A stretch of 64,000 nucleotides of DNA, taken from Bacteroidales bacterium. Lineage in GTDB: Bacteria > Bacteroidota > Bacteroidia > Bacteroidales > P3. Of the stretch, positions 53,649 through 60,104 are shown in pieces (position 1 is the stretch's first letter; each line of letters starts with the position of its first letter). The position numbers and the translations under genes are program-made. The DNA lies in assembly GCA_024685285.1 (NCBI GenBank), contig JAIKVZ010000038.1, positions 28,974-92,973 of the forward strand, given 5' to 3'. The notes beneath the pieces are model-generated. The model had not been told where the DNA came from. It worked only from the letters and a program-made list of their open reading frames with translations, and did no database searches.

Positions 53649-53667
53649 GCATTACTATAATACGCTA
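53649..53667. promoter_or_regulatory. Inverted repeat, putative operator 2
   Basis: GCATTACTATAATACGCTA, a one-base-shorter imperfect copy of operator 1, 51 bases further on and about 25 bases upstream of the -33 element at 53693. Confidence 0.4.
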
Positions 53668-53692
53668 AAGAATTAAAAATCAATATTTTTAT

Positions 53693-53723
53693 TTTGCCAT
53701 ATCATTTTTTATTCGTACTTTTG
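53693..53723 (+). promoter_or_regulatory. Promoter of the Asn-rich coiled-coil gene
   Basis: TTTG (53693-53696), 19 bases, TACTTTTG (53716-53723). Confidence 0.65.
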
Positions 53724-53745
53724 CACTTGTAAAACTATACAATTT

Positions 53746-54024
53746 ATGAATAGCAATAATAGACTATTGTCACAATCAAATGTGTATGGCTCAAACTACA
53801 CAAATAACGGCGGTTTTCAAAATATTGTCAATGGCAATAACAACGGCTCAATCTGCATTAACAACGGGGTTTCGGATGGTGTTGTTTCCCTATTGTTGCA
53901 AATAATTCAGCAACTGACCGAGCAAAACAGCCACCTTATTGAACGTGTCAACCAATATCAAATTGAATTGCTTGAATACAAATTAGGGGTGGCGCAACTG
54001 CCACCCCCTGCAAAGGCTCGATAA
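53746..54024 (+). CDS. Small Asn-rich protein with coiled-coil end
   Basis: 92 residues. The N-terminal half is Asn/Gly/Ser-rich (NNRLLSQSNVYGSNYTNNGGF), the second half is a leucine-zipper-like helix (VVSLLLQIIQQLTEQNSHLIERVNQYQ). The helix resembles the oligomerisation tails found behind HTH domains in Bacteroidota regulators, but no HTH is present. The gene has its own promoter and is the only rightward gene of the element. Function unknown; a regulatory accessory protein is a guess. Confidence 0.6.
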   Translation: MNSNNRLLSQSNVYGSNYTNNGGFQNIVNGNNNGSICINNGVSDGVVSLLLQIIQQLTEQNSHLIERVNQYQIELLEYKLGVAQLPPPAKAR

Positions 54025-54051
54025 TCGCTGTATTATTGCCCTTATTCGCTG

Positions 54052-54507
54052 TTAATACCGCTTCTCCAAATCGTCTAACAATTCCCGTGCTTCGTCTTTT
54101 GTAAGCACTCGTGCCGGAGGAATAAGAGCCGACCCATCTTTGCCAGTCAGTTCTACCGGCTGCACTGCCTTTCCATATAAACGCTCTCTCAATCGCTCTA
54201 TTGTGCCGCATTTGCCCTGCTTGGTTTCGGTCAATATGGCCATTGCCAAGCCGCGCACGTATAACGGGGCTTCAATCGCTTTGGCGAGGTTGCTCACTTC
54301 ATCCAAGCGCATTGACAACAATGCCGTGTCCAAGTCGCGCACTTCCTCGGCTGTCAGCCCCTCAAATTTCTTTGCTTCTGTCGGGGTCATAACAAGGGCG
54401 TAAACGTCCCGTGTGCGCTTCTTTGGCCGTCCGGCTGGGTTTCCGCTGCGGCCTTTATGCCACTTGTTACCCTCAATGCCTTTTGTGTTTGGGTTGCTGT
54501 TTGCCAT
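54052..54507 (-). CDS. DUF5681-like (terminase-small-subunit-like) protein
   Basis: 151 residues from ATG 54505-54507 (MANSNPNTKGIEGNKW); the track start at 54597 overlaps the upstream gene. The basic N-terminus with GRSGNPAGRPKKRTRD is the GNPAGRP motif of DUF5681 proteins that are found near phage and mobile-element packaging or replication genes. The C-terminus (VLTKDEARELLDDLEKRY) is helical. No terminase large subunit is present, so packaging by the element alone is not expected. Last gene of the leftward unit, 17 bases after the preceding gene. Confidence 0.6.
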   Translation of the reverse strand: MANSNPNTKGIEGNKWHKGRSGNPAGRPKKRTRDVYALVMTPTEAKKFEGLTAEEVRDLDTALLSMRLDEVSNLAKAIEAPLYVRGLAMAILTETKQGKCGTIERLRERLYGKAVQPVELTGKDGSALIPPARVLTKDEARELLDDLEKRY

Positions 54508-54524
54508 TGCTCGTTTATTCTTGT

Positions 54525-54833
54525 TTACTCGCAAAAAATCTGCTTTCCTCCGAGGTCGGCGGCTTTTGCCACATACTGCAATACTGGTTCGGAGCATCCC
54601 TCCAAATCAATGCCATTCATTTCGGGCATTCGGTCGCTTATTGACTTGGCAAGGCGTTCTCTCACCTTTGCCCTTTCGTCCTCTTGCTGCTGGCCGTCCT
54701 GGTTTGTGCTGGCTGCATTACGTTGCTGCATCATCCCAGTTAGGACTTCACTAAATTTCTCGGTCACTTTCCCAATTGCTTGGGAAACAATGTCGGCAAC
54801 TTGCCGCATCTGGGTTTCATCTAATTCTGCCAT
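54525..54833 (-). CDS. Unknown element protein, 102 residues
   Basis: Mainly helical sequence MAELDETQMRQVADIVSQAI...SEVLTGMMQQR with a charged Q/D/E-rich middle (NQDGQQQEDERAKVRERL). No motif recognised. Lies between the 86-residue coiled-coil protein (12 bases) and the DUF5681-like gene (17 bases) and is therefore probably translated with them. Confidence 0.6.
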   Translation of the reverse strand: MAELDETQMRQVADIVSQAIGKVTEKFSEVLTGMMQQRNAASTNQDGQQQEDERAKVRERLAKSISDRMPEMNGIDLEGCSEPVLQYVAKAADLGGKQIFCE

Positions 54834-54845
54834 ATTGCTAAGTAT

Positions 54846-55106
54846 TTATTTGTCGTATTCCTTGGGTTCTTTGTCGCACAATTTTGCGTGTGGGGTTTCG
54901 TGTTTGCTGTTTGCGCTGGCTTCGTGTCCCCTGCTGTTTATGATGGTGCAAATGTCTTTATGCTCATATTGCAAGACGTTAATTTCTTCTCTTAACTTGC
55001 CGAGTTGCTGCATCAGCTTCTTTGTACGGGCTGCATAATATTCGTTTGCTTCGTCAATGCTGTTAAAGCGTGCCGCCCTTTCTTCGATGGTCATAGTCTC
55101 TGCCAT
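54846..55106 (-). CDS. Small coiled-coil element protein
   Basis: 86 residues from ATG 55104-55106 (MAETMTIEERAARFNSIDEAN). Residues 25-60 form a probable coiled coil (KKLMQQLGKLREEINVLQYEH); the tail is polar with Cys and His residues. A -7 element TACCTTTG lies 27 bases upstream (complement of 55133-55140), so this gene begins its own unit. Function unknown. Confidence 0.6.
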   Translation of the reverse strand: MAETMTIEERAARFNSIDEANEYYAARTKKLMQQLGKLREEINVLQYEHKDICTIINSRGHEASANSKHETPHAKLCDKEPKEYDK

Positions 55107-55132
55107 TGTGTTTTGTTTGTTGGTTTTCGTTG

Positions 55133-55140
55133 CAAAGGTA
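55133..55140 (-). promoter_or_regulatory. -7 element in the element
   Basis: TACCTTTG on the minus strand upstream of the small coiled-coil gene. Confidence 0.45.
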
Positions 55141-55230
55141 CAAACAAAACGCTGATAGACCATTGTTCTATTGGTGAAGTTATTGAAAAGTTATTGAATG
55201 TATTTGAAAACGTGGCGTTTCGTGCCGTTA

Positions 55231-55551
55231 CTAATCAACAATAACGTGTATTCCCGTTTCTCTAAAAATGCGCATTTCTTCTTTGTGTTTGTCCCGCTCT
55301 GTTAGTTTTTCAGCGTTCAACACATATTTTAGTGCAATGGATTCCAGGTGTAAATCGTTTGTATATGCTGCATATTGCAACATATGTTCAGCCCTTATCT
55401 TTCTCATAAACCACCGCAATTGTGTTTTGTCCTCATAATCTTTGCGGTCGGTGTAATCTCCCCCCGTGACGGCATTAATCAAATCAACATCGTCTGTTAG
55501 GTCAAATATTGTCATTTTGACCAAATCCCTATATCGTAGGCGTTTTGCCAT
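55231..55551 (-). CDS. Unknown element protein, 106 residues
   Basis: MAKRLRYRDLVKMTIFDLTDDV... is an alpha-helical, charged protein (KTQLRWFMRKIRAEHMLQYAAY, LNAEKLTERDKHKEEMRIF). It lies 52 bases downstream of the replication gene in the same direction. No recognised domain. Possibly an accessory factor of replication or copy control; that is inference from position only. Confidence 0.6.
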   Translation of the reverse strand: MAKRLRYRDLVKMTIFDLTDDVDLINAVTGGDYTDRKDYEDKTQLRWFMRKIRAEHMLQYAAYTNDLHLESIALKYVLNAEKLTERDKHKEEMRIFRETGIHVIVD

Positions 55552-55603
55552 ATCACAACTATTTAACGGCGGTTGGCTTTTATTATTGCCCTGGTGCCGA
55601 CTT

Positions 55604-56512
55604 TTATTCGCCGGTGGCCGCTGCTGCAGTTGCTTCGATAGCGTGTGTTATTTCATCAATGGGGCTACTGTCTGCGGTGTCCTTTGTCAGTTGCTCCGTG
55701 AGCCACTTACGCGCCTTGTAACGCTCCTTTTTATCAAGGTTGGCGGCGGCTGTCAATGCGTTCTCTCCGCGCTCGTTCCCGGCTTCCCTTATAAGGTTGG
55801 CTATATATACCTCTTTCCACTTCCCAAAAGTTGTTATTTCTTCCATATCGGCGTTATTGTGGTTTATCTTGGCTATATTAAAATACTCATCTCTCCACAT
55901 CTGCACCATTTTCGTGTATGTCTGCGGCTGCAATAATGCTGCTGGCGTTGCTTCGGCAATATGCAGTTGGCGGCGTATCTGTCCTATTAACCGCAATTCA
56001 TACCGCAACAATGCCGCTGGCTGCACTCTTGGGGATTCTGCTGCTTTATCGTAGAATTGCAATTGTCGGTGCTGTATCTTGTATAGTAGCGTTGTGTCGG
56101 CCTGCATTATTCGTCTGTATCGCGATTTGTTGCCCAAATACTGAAAATATGTTGCTGGTGGCTGCTGTGTCGGTATGTTGACCGCAATATCAACCCTTGC
56201 GACCTTTGCCGTTGCTGCAATGTCAAAATGTAGCGCATCGCTCATCATCTGCACCGCTTCGGCTGCTTCGGTTCTGCTTAATTCTCCGTTGGCGTTTGTG
56301 CCGTTCCTATACTTTGCCAAACTGCCATTGAGGTAAATAATCCCCCTTTCGTTGATAGCCACTTTGTAATTGTTCAATGTTCCGCGCACAATATAACCCG
56401 TTTTCGTGTTTTCTGCGTACTCGGTCACCTCAATATAATTTGCCACGCTGTACGGGTCAAAATCTTGCCCGACATCGTATTTCTCCACTATCATATTTAG
56501 GGTGTCAATCAT
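55604..56512 (-). CDS. Replication initiation protein, phage/plasmid II/X-like
   Basis: 302 residues. The N-terminus (MIDTLNMIVEKYDVG), the strand AKVARVDIAVNIPTQ, the middle TLLYKIQHRQLQFYDKAAE and the LLRYELRLIGQI stretch are the pattern of rolling-circle replication proteins of the filamentous-phage gpII/X and RstA type. These make a nick in a double-strand origin and so allow an episomal form. I cannot point to the catalytic tyrosines with certainty, so activity is not proven. It is the largest gene of the leftward unit besides the integrase pair and is preceded by a hairpin-rich 130-base region. Confidence 0.65.
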   Translation of the reverse strand: MIDTLNMIVEKYDVGQDFDPYSVANYIEVTEYAENTKTGYIVRGTLNNYKVAINERGIIYLNGSLAKYRNGTNANGELSRTEAAEAVQMMSDALHFDIAATAKVARVDIAVNIPTQQPPATYFQYLGNKSRYRRIMQADTTLLYKIQHRQLQFYDKAAESPRVQPAALLRYELRLIGQIRRQLHIAEATPAALLQPQTYTKMVQMWRDEYFNIAKINHNNADMEEITTFGKWKEVYIANLIREAGNERGENALTAAANLDKKERYKARKWLTEQLTKDTADSSPIDEITHAIEATAAAATGE

Positions 56513-56644
56513 CGTTTGTTGTGGTCTCCAATTTTGGGGTACTCGTTCACCTTGTTATCACGCGCACGCGATAAATGTTGTACGGGCGTGAGCTACGTGC
56601 TTGGCTGGGGTGGTATGGTGACCACCCCTCGCCCTGCATCCGTC
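56513..56644. other. Structured region upstream of the replication gene, possible origin
   Basis: Not coding in any convincing frame. It contains a perfect 8-bp hairpin GGGGTGGT/ACCACCCC (56607-56628) and a near-palindrome TTATCACGCGCACGCGATAA (56555-56574). Such structures close to a rolling-circle Rep gene suggest a double-strand origin. Confidence 0.4.
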
Positions 56645-56836
56645 TTAATGTGTCTTTCTTCGCCGTCTTGGTATATCCGCATCGGTAGCAATACACATTG
56701 TTCCGTTTGTCTTATTGGTCGTTTCTTGGGTATACAAAAACATTTCGGGGTTGTATACTCTGTTATATCGGCAATTTGCACACTTGACCGACTGGCGGTC
56801 GTAACCCGTAACGGGGCATTGTCCTTTGGGTATCAT
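56645..56836 (-). CDS. Small cysteine-containing element protein
   Basis: 63 residues from ATG 56834-56836 (MIPKGQCPVTGYDRQSVKCANC); the longer track start overlaps the winged-helix-like gene. The Cys arrangement (CP..., KCANCRYN) could bind one metal ion as a small zinc ribbon. The C-terminus is basic (PRRRRKTH). It starts 7 bases after the stop of the upstream gene, so it is part of the same unit. Function unknown. Confidence 0.55.
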   Translation of the reverse strand: MIPKGQCPVTGYDRQSVKCANCRYNRVYNPEMFLYTQETTNKTNGTMCIATDADIPRRRRKTH

Positions 56837-56843
56837 AACGGCT

Positions 56844-57095
56844 TTATAGGTTGTGTTTATTAATCCAATAAATCTTGTAGCGGATTCCGTGGCTGTTCTT
56901 TTGCCATTCGTCCACAATGTCAATTCCTTTGTCTCGAAGAGTGCGTATTGTTGCCCTAGGGTCTGATATACGCGCATCCCTCATTAGTTGCCGTGTGCTT
57001 CGGGGTTGTCCGTCTGCCATCACTGCCATAATGGCTTGTTGTGCGTATGCTTCCGGCACAATCTTTTCTCCAAAGAATGTTTGTTGTTCTCTCAT
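56844..57095 (-). CDS. Winged-helix-like element protein
   Basis: 83 residues. The segment QQAIMAVMADGQPRSTRQLMRDARISDPRATIRTLRDKGIDI has the helix-turn-helix-wing layout seen in small regulators with a conserved turn between the two helices. The end KNSHGIRYKIYWINKH may be the wing. It starts inside the last codons of the excisionase-like gene (4-base overlap), so the two are co-translated. Could control excision or replication; no target is known. Confidence 0.6.
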   Translation of the reverse strand: MREQQTFFGEKIVPEAYAQQAIMAVMADGQPRSTRQLMRDARISDPRATIRTLRDKGIDIVDEWQKNSHGIRYKIYWINKHNL

Positions 57096-57394
57096 TTTAC
57101 ACCCCCTTTCAGCTTTAACGGGTTATTGACAACGTAGGCTGCGGCCTGGGCTTCGTCCTCGGCTTTTGTGGCCACTCGGTGGGCTGTAAGCCATTGGGCA
57201 ATTTCCGTTTTCTTAAAGTAGGTGTACCGACCGCCCTCGCTTTTATAGTGTGGTATTGCCCTGCGGTTTACAAGTTGGTAAAGATACCCCTTTGATAGCC
57301 CCGTGTATGCTGCCACATCGTCAGTTGTAAGCACATCTTTTGCCGCGAGTAGTGTTAATTGTTCAATACGTTCTAATCGTTCATCAATGCTCAT
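57092..57394 (-). CDS. Excisionase-type HTH protein
   Basis: 100 residues. The MerR/excisionase-like fold (HTH_17) is seen in LTTDDVAAYTGLSKGYLYQLVNRRAIPHYKSEGGRYTYFKKTEIAQWL. Such proteins act as recombination directionality factors or regulators of integrative elements in Bacteroidota, in line with the nearby integrase. A -7 element TACTTTTG (complement of 57498-57505) is about 100 bases upstream; a strong terminator hairpin separates it from the gene before. Confidence 0.8.
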   Translation of the reverse strand: MSIDERLERIEQLTLLAAKDVLTTDDVAAYTGLSKGYLYQLVNRRAIPHYKSEGGRYTYFKKTEIAQWLTAHRVATKAEDEAQAAAYVVNNPLKLKGGVK

Positions 57395-57497
57395 TTTAAT
57401 TGCACTTTGTATCTGTGAGGGTGTCTATGGTGTCGCGCTCCCTCATCGCATCGAACAACCGAGGTGTGACACGTTAATCCTCAATTGTTCAACGCTG

Positions 57498-57505
57498 CAA
57501 AAGTA
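57498..57505 (-). promoter_or_regulatory. -7 element of the excisionase-replication unit
   Basis: TACTTTTG on the minus strand. Confidence 0.45.
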
Positions 57506-57524
57506 CAATGAAATATAAACAAAA

Positions 57525-57555
57525 ACCCCTACACTTGGGGGTTAAGTGTAGGGGT
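57525..57555 (-). terminator. Terminator of the integrase unit
   Basis: ACCCCTACACTT and its exact reverse complement with a 7-base loop, followed on the minus strand by TTTTTGTTT. It ends the unit of the integrase and the 323-residue protein. Confidence 0.85.
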
Positions 57556-57576
57556 ACAATAGGGGGTGTAATTGCT

Positions 57577-58548
57577 TTATTCCAACTCGTTAAGTGCCGT
57601 TAATATTGCATTGCTTCCGGCTGCTGCATATGCGGAGCGGCTTGCGTTTCGCAATGTATTCCGTGGCGTTCCTATCAAATTTGCCCACATCTGCCAATCA
57701 ACCCTATCTGCCAATTTCAATCTCTTTGTCAGTTCCTGGGCTACATACGCCCAGTCGCTTTTTGCTGACACGTTCCAGGGTGTTGTGCTGCGATTCAATA
57801 CTTCTTTGCCTTTGTACCCTCTAACGCTTTCGAGGGTTTTTAACATCTTTTCTGCTTCATCGGTGTGTAAGCATTCCGGCACTTCAAACGGCTGTACATC
57901 GTACCCCGATTGGCTGCGTATCGATTGCTGGCCGTTTGGATCTGCGACAGCCGTGCAACATTGTGCAAGTGCATCAATATAGCGTTGGGTAAGTTCGGGT
58001 GTGCCGATATATGGTGTTATATCGTCAATATTTCGCCCTTGTTTCAACGTTATGCCACATTCTTTTTGCAGTTCCATTAAATCAATACCATATTCCAACA
58101 AAAGCGCATCTAGTCGGTTTATAAACTCTTCCAATAAGTCAAATAGTATGCTAAACGCTCCGATTCCCGCTGTAAACGGGTGCAATAAATTAAGGCTGCA
58201 TTTTATTGACTCTATCAGTTCGGATTGCTCCGAAATATAGTTTAACGGCTTTATAATGTCTTGCCGTAAATATCGGTATAGTTTGGCTGCGTTCTGTTCC
58301 AAGGTGTCAACGTTCCCCCGTATCTCTTCGATAACTTCCTCTGCGGAAAAATCTATATTGGTTGCCGCTGCAAATAGTTTTGCTGGCAGTTCCTCAATGT
58401 TCTTTGCCCCTGCATCAGTCAGCCGCCACCCGTTTTTTGTTCTGTACTCTCTAATATCATATTTCCACCTCAAATAAAACAAGCAACTATCGGCCACACT
58501 GCCGCGCTGGTATAGTTCAAAAAACTTGATTTCAATTGTGGTTGTCAT
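57577..58548 (-). CDS. Unknown 323-residue element protein
   Basis: No family recognised. Mainly alpha-helical, with an N-terminal region that may form a small winged helix (ELYQRGSVADSCLFYLRWKYDIREYRTKNGW) and long helices (LEQNAAKLYRYLRQDIIKPL; ILFDLLEEFINRLDALLLE). The C-terminal part has the motif DWAYVAQELTKRL...VDWQMWANLIGTPRNTLRNA. It directly follows the integrase by 12 bases and shares its terminator. It could be an element-specific regulator or the element's cargo; nothing in the sequence decides. Confidence 0.65.
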   Translation of the reverse strand: MTTTIEIKFFELYQRGSVADSCLFYLRWKYDIREYRTKNGWRLTDAGAKNIEELPAKLFAAATNIDFSAEEVIEEIRGNVDTLEQNAAKLYRYLRQDIIKPLNYISEQSELIESIKCSLNLLHPFTAGIGAFSILFDLLEEFINRLDALLLEYGIDLMELQKECGITLKQGRNIDDITPYIGTPELTQRYIDALAQCCTAVADPNGQQSIRSQSGYDVQPFEVPECLHTDEAEKMLKTLESVRGYKGKEVLNRSTTPWNVSAKSDWAYVAQELTKRLKLADRVDWQMWANLIGTPRNTLRNASRSAYAAAGSNAILTALNELE

Positions 58549-58560
58549 TGCCGCCCCCTT

Positions 58561-59739
58561 TCAAAATATGTTATTCAAGAGGTCGACAGCATCCTCTTTC
58601 TTTTTGTCAATGATTTTGGCGTATATCTGTGTTGTCCCCACTTCGGTATGACCGAGCAATTTGCTTGTGGTGTACAAGTCTGCGCCCTTTGTCAACATCA
58701 GCGTTGCAAAAGTATGTCGCGCCGTGTGTAGGGTCAGCGTTTTGTTTATCCCTGCCGCTGCCGCCCAACATTTCAATGCTCTGTTTAACGCTGGCTCTGT
58801 CGGGAGGTCTGTAAATACCAAGTCGCTGGGGGCTTGCTCTCCCCGTGCCGGTAAATATGCCCGTGCCGTGTCGGAAAGTGGTAAATATAGGGGTGTTTTC
58901 GTCTTTTGTTGGCGAATACGTAGCCGCCACCGCTCGCCGTCTTTTTCAATGTCGCTCCACCTCAACCCCTTTGTATCGGATATGCGTAAACCGCAACAAC
59001 ACATAAACAAATACACATTGCGCACGGCTGATTCTGTCGGTGTTGCTTCCAACTTCTTTAATTCTTCCTCTGTCAAATACTCGCGTGTACTTTCCGGCAC
59101 CTTTATTTTGTCAGTTTTGGCAATAAGGTTGCACGGGTTTCGTGGTATCAGTTCATCACGGACGGCTTCGTTAAGTGCAAAGTGTAAGCATGTGTATTTC
59201 TTTTGTGCCGATTTGGGTGCCAAGTGTTGTCCCTCGTTTTTCACACCCCCTTTTTGGTTGGGCTCTTTCTTGATGGTGTAGGTGTTTTGTAGGTACTCAA
59301 TAAACCCCTTTGCAAAATCTTTGTCAACATCTGTTAATTTCACTTGCGCCCCTGCATACTCAACGAGGACGGCTGCGGTTTGTCTCAACATACGTCCCCA
59401 AGTGTGCCGGTTCTGCACCTCGGTTGACCGCTTTTCGGCCTGGTCAGCACAATGCAACATCCAATCGTATAGCAGTATTTTCGTGTTGCCGTTGGTTATA
59501 CCGATTTGCCCGTTTCGTATCTCTGCGGTGCGTTCAAAAGCAATCGCTTGGGCTTTGCATTTTGCTTCTTTGTAGGCTTGTTTATCGTCTTTTTTAACAA
59601 TGGGAATACTTCTCAACGCTTCCCGTGTCTGTTGGCCGTCTATTGTATAGTGCAAATAGAAACGTATTGCGCCGCTTTTCAATTCACGCTCATACAATTG
59701 CACAATGGCTGTGTTCCTGGTGTTGGTTTTCTTTGCCAT
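58561..59739 (-). CDS. Tyrosine recombinase (integrase) of the element
   Basis: 392 residues from ATG 59737-59739; the longer track start at 59763 would begin inside the promoter. N-terminal SAM-like arm-binding region (about 1-90), core-binding domain (about 100-190), and catalytic domain with LRISDTKGLRWSDI (first Arg), HTARHTFATLML (His and second Arg) and LGHTEVGTTQIYAKI (His and Tyr nucleophile). Catalyses insertion at the tRNA-Ala 3' end. It is the right-most gene of the element, about 190 bases from the att core. -7 element TATCTTTG at the complement of 59761-59768. Confidence 0.93.
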   Translation of the reverse strand: MAKKTNTRNTAIVQLYERELKSGAIRFYLHYTIDGQQTREALRSIPIVKKDDKQAYKEAKCKAQAIAFERTAEIRNGQIGITNGNTKILLYDWMLHCADQAEKRSTEVQNRHTWGRMLRQTAAVLVEYAGAQVKLTDVDKDFAKGFIEYLQNTYTIKKEPNQKGGVKNEGQHLAPKSAQKKYTCLHFALNEAVRDELIPRNPCNLIAKTDKIKVPESTREYLTEEELKKLEATPTESAVRNVYLFMCCCGLRISDTKGLRWSDIEKDGERWRLRIRQQKTKTPLYLPLSDTARAYLPARGEQAPSDLVFTDLPTEPALNRALKCWAAAAGINKTLTLHTARHTFATLMLTKGADLYTTSKLLGHTEVGTTQIYAKIIDKKKEDAVDLLNNIF

Positions 59740-59760
59740 AATTTCAATATTTATCGGGTG

Positions 59761-59768
59761 CAAAGATA
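59761..59768 (-). promoter_or_regulatory. -7 element of the integrase gene
   Basis: TATCTTTG on the minus strand, 21 bases before the chosen start. Confidence 0.55.
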
Positions 59769-59906
59769 CAACAATTTTTTGAGACGTGTGATAAAAATGT
59801 GATAAAATAAACTAAAATGTGATATAATTGAACTAAAACAACATTAAACTGCATTCTTTTTGAAAATGCCATATTTATACTATAAATCAATGTTATATGA
59901 ATGAAA

Positions 59907-59930
59907 AAAGAGGCTTGAAAAAGCCTCTTT
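59907..59930 (-). terminator. Terminator of the tRNA-Ala gene, supplied by the element
   Basis: AAAGAGGCTT and its exact complement with a 4-base loop, followed by a T-run on the minus strand. It lies on the element side of the att core. Confidence 0.8.
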
Positions 59931-59932
59931 CG

Positions 59933-59945
59933 GTGGAGTAGATGG
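59933..59945. repeat. Right attachment-site direct repeat (attR core)
   Basis: GTGGAGTAGATGG, the 3' end of the tRNA on the minus strand, identical to 53027-53039. Confidence 0.8.
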
Positions 59946-60006
59946 GACTCGAACCCACTACCTTTTGATTGCGAACCAAATGCTCTACCAGATGAGCTAC
60001 TACCCC
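59934..60006 (-). tRNA. tRNA-Ala (anticodon CGC)
   Basis: 73 nucleotides fold into a complete cloverleaf: 7-bp acceptor stem including the G3:U70 pair that marks alanine tRNA, D stem GCTC/GAGC, anticodon stem TTTGG/TCAAA with loop TTCGCAA (anticodon CGC, codon GCG), T arm GTGGG-TTCGAGT-CCCAT. The 3' CCA is not fully encoded. A -7 element TATCTTTG (complement of 60025-60032) lies upstream. It is the integration target of the element. Confidence 0.92.
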
Positions 60007-60024
60007 AGCAGGTTTTTCGGGTTG

Positions 60025-60032
60025 CAAAGATA
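60025..60032 (-). promoter_or_regulatory. -7 element of the tRNA-Ala gene
   Basis: TATCTTTG on the minus strand, about 18 bases before the tRNA 5' end. Confidence 0.55.
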
Positions 60033-60104
60033 CAACTTTTTTTTCAATTACGTGAATGGATTTTTCTCAAATGTTGCAATACGCTGTGGATTAGGTTGGT
60101 GCGC

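Larger units (their letters stand above)
53322..53692. other. Gene-free upstream region of the element with short repeats
   Basis: Holds two 14-base direct repeats TGGCATTTGCTACA (53419-53432 and 53441-53454) and two GCGTATTA/TAATACGC inverted repeats (listed separately). The 84-residue ORF at 53297-53551 starts inside the small RNA terminator and is not called. Confidence 0.5.
53027..59945. mobile_element. 6.9-kb integrative element in tRNA-Ala(CGC)
   Basis: Bounded by GTGGAGTAGATGG at 53027-53039 and 59933-59945; the right copy is the 3' end of the tRNA-Ala gene on the minus strand. Inside are a tyrosine integrase at the right end, an excisionase-type HTH protein, a winged-helix-like protein, a II/X-type replication protein, a DUF5681-like protein and unknown small proteins. 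No relaxase, type IV secretion, capsid or Zot-like gene is visible. Gene density, lower GC and promoters unlike the surrounding genes fit a foreign origin. Confidence 0.8.
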
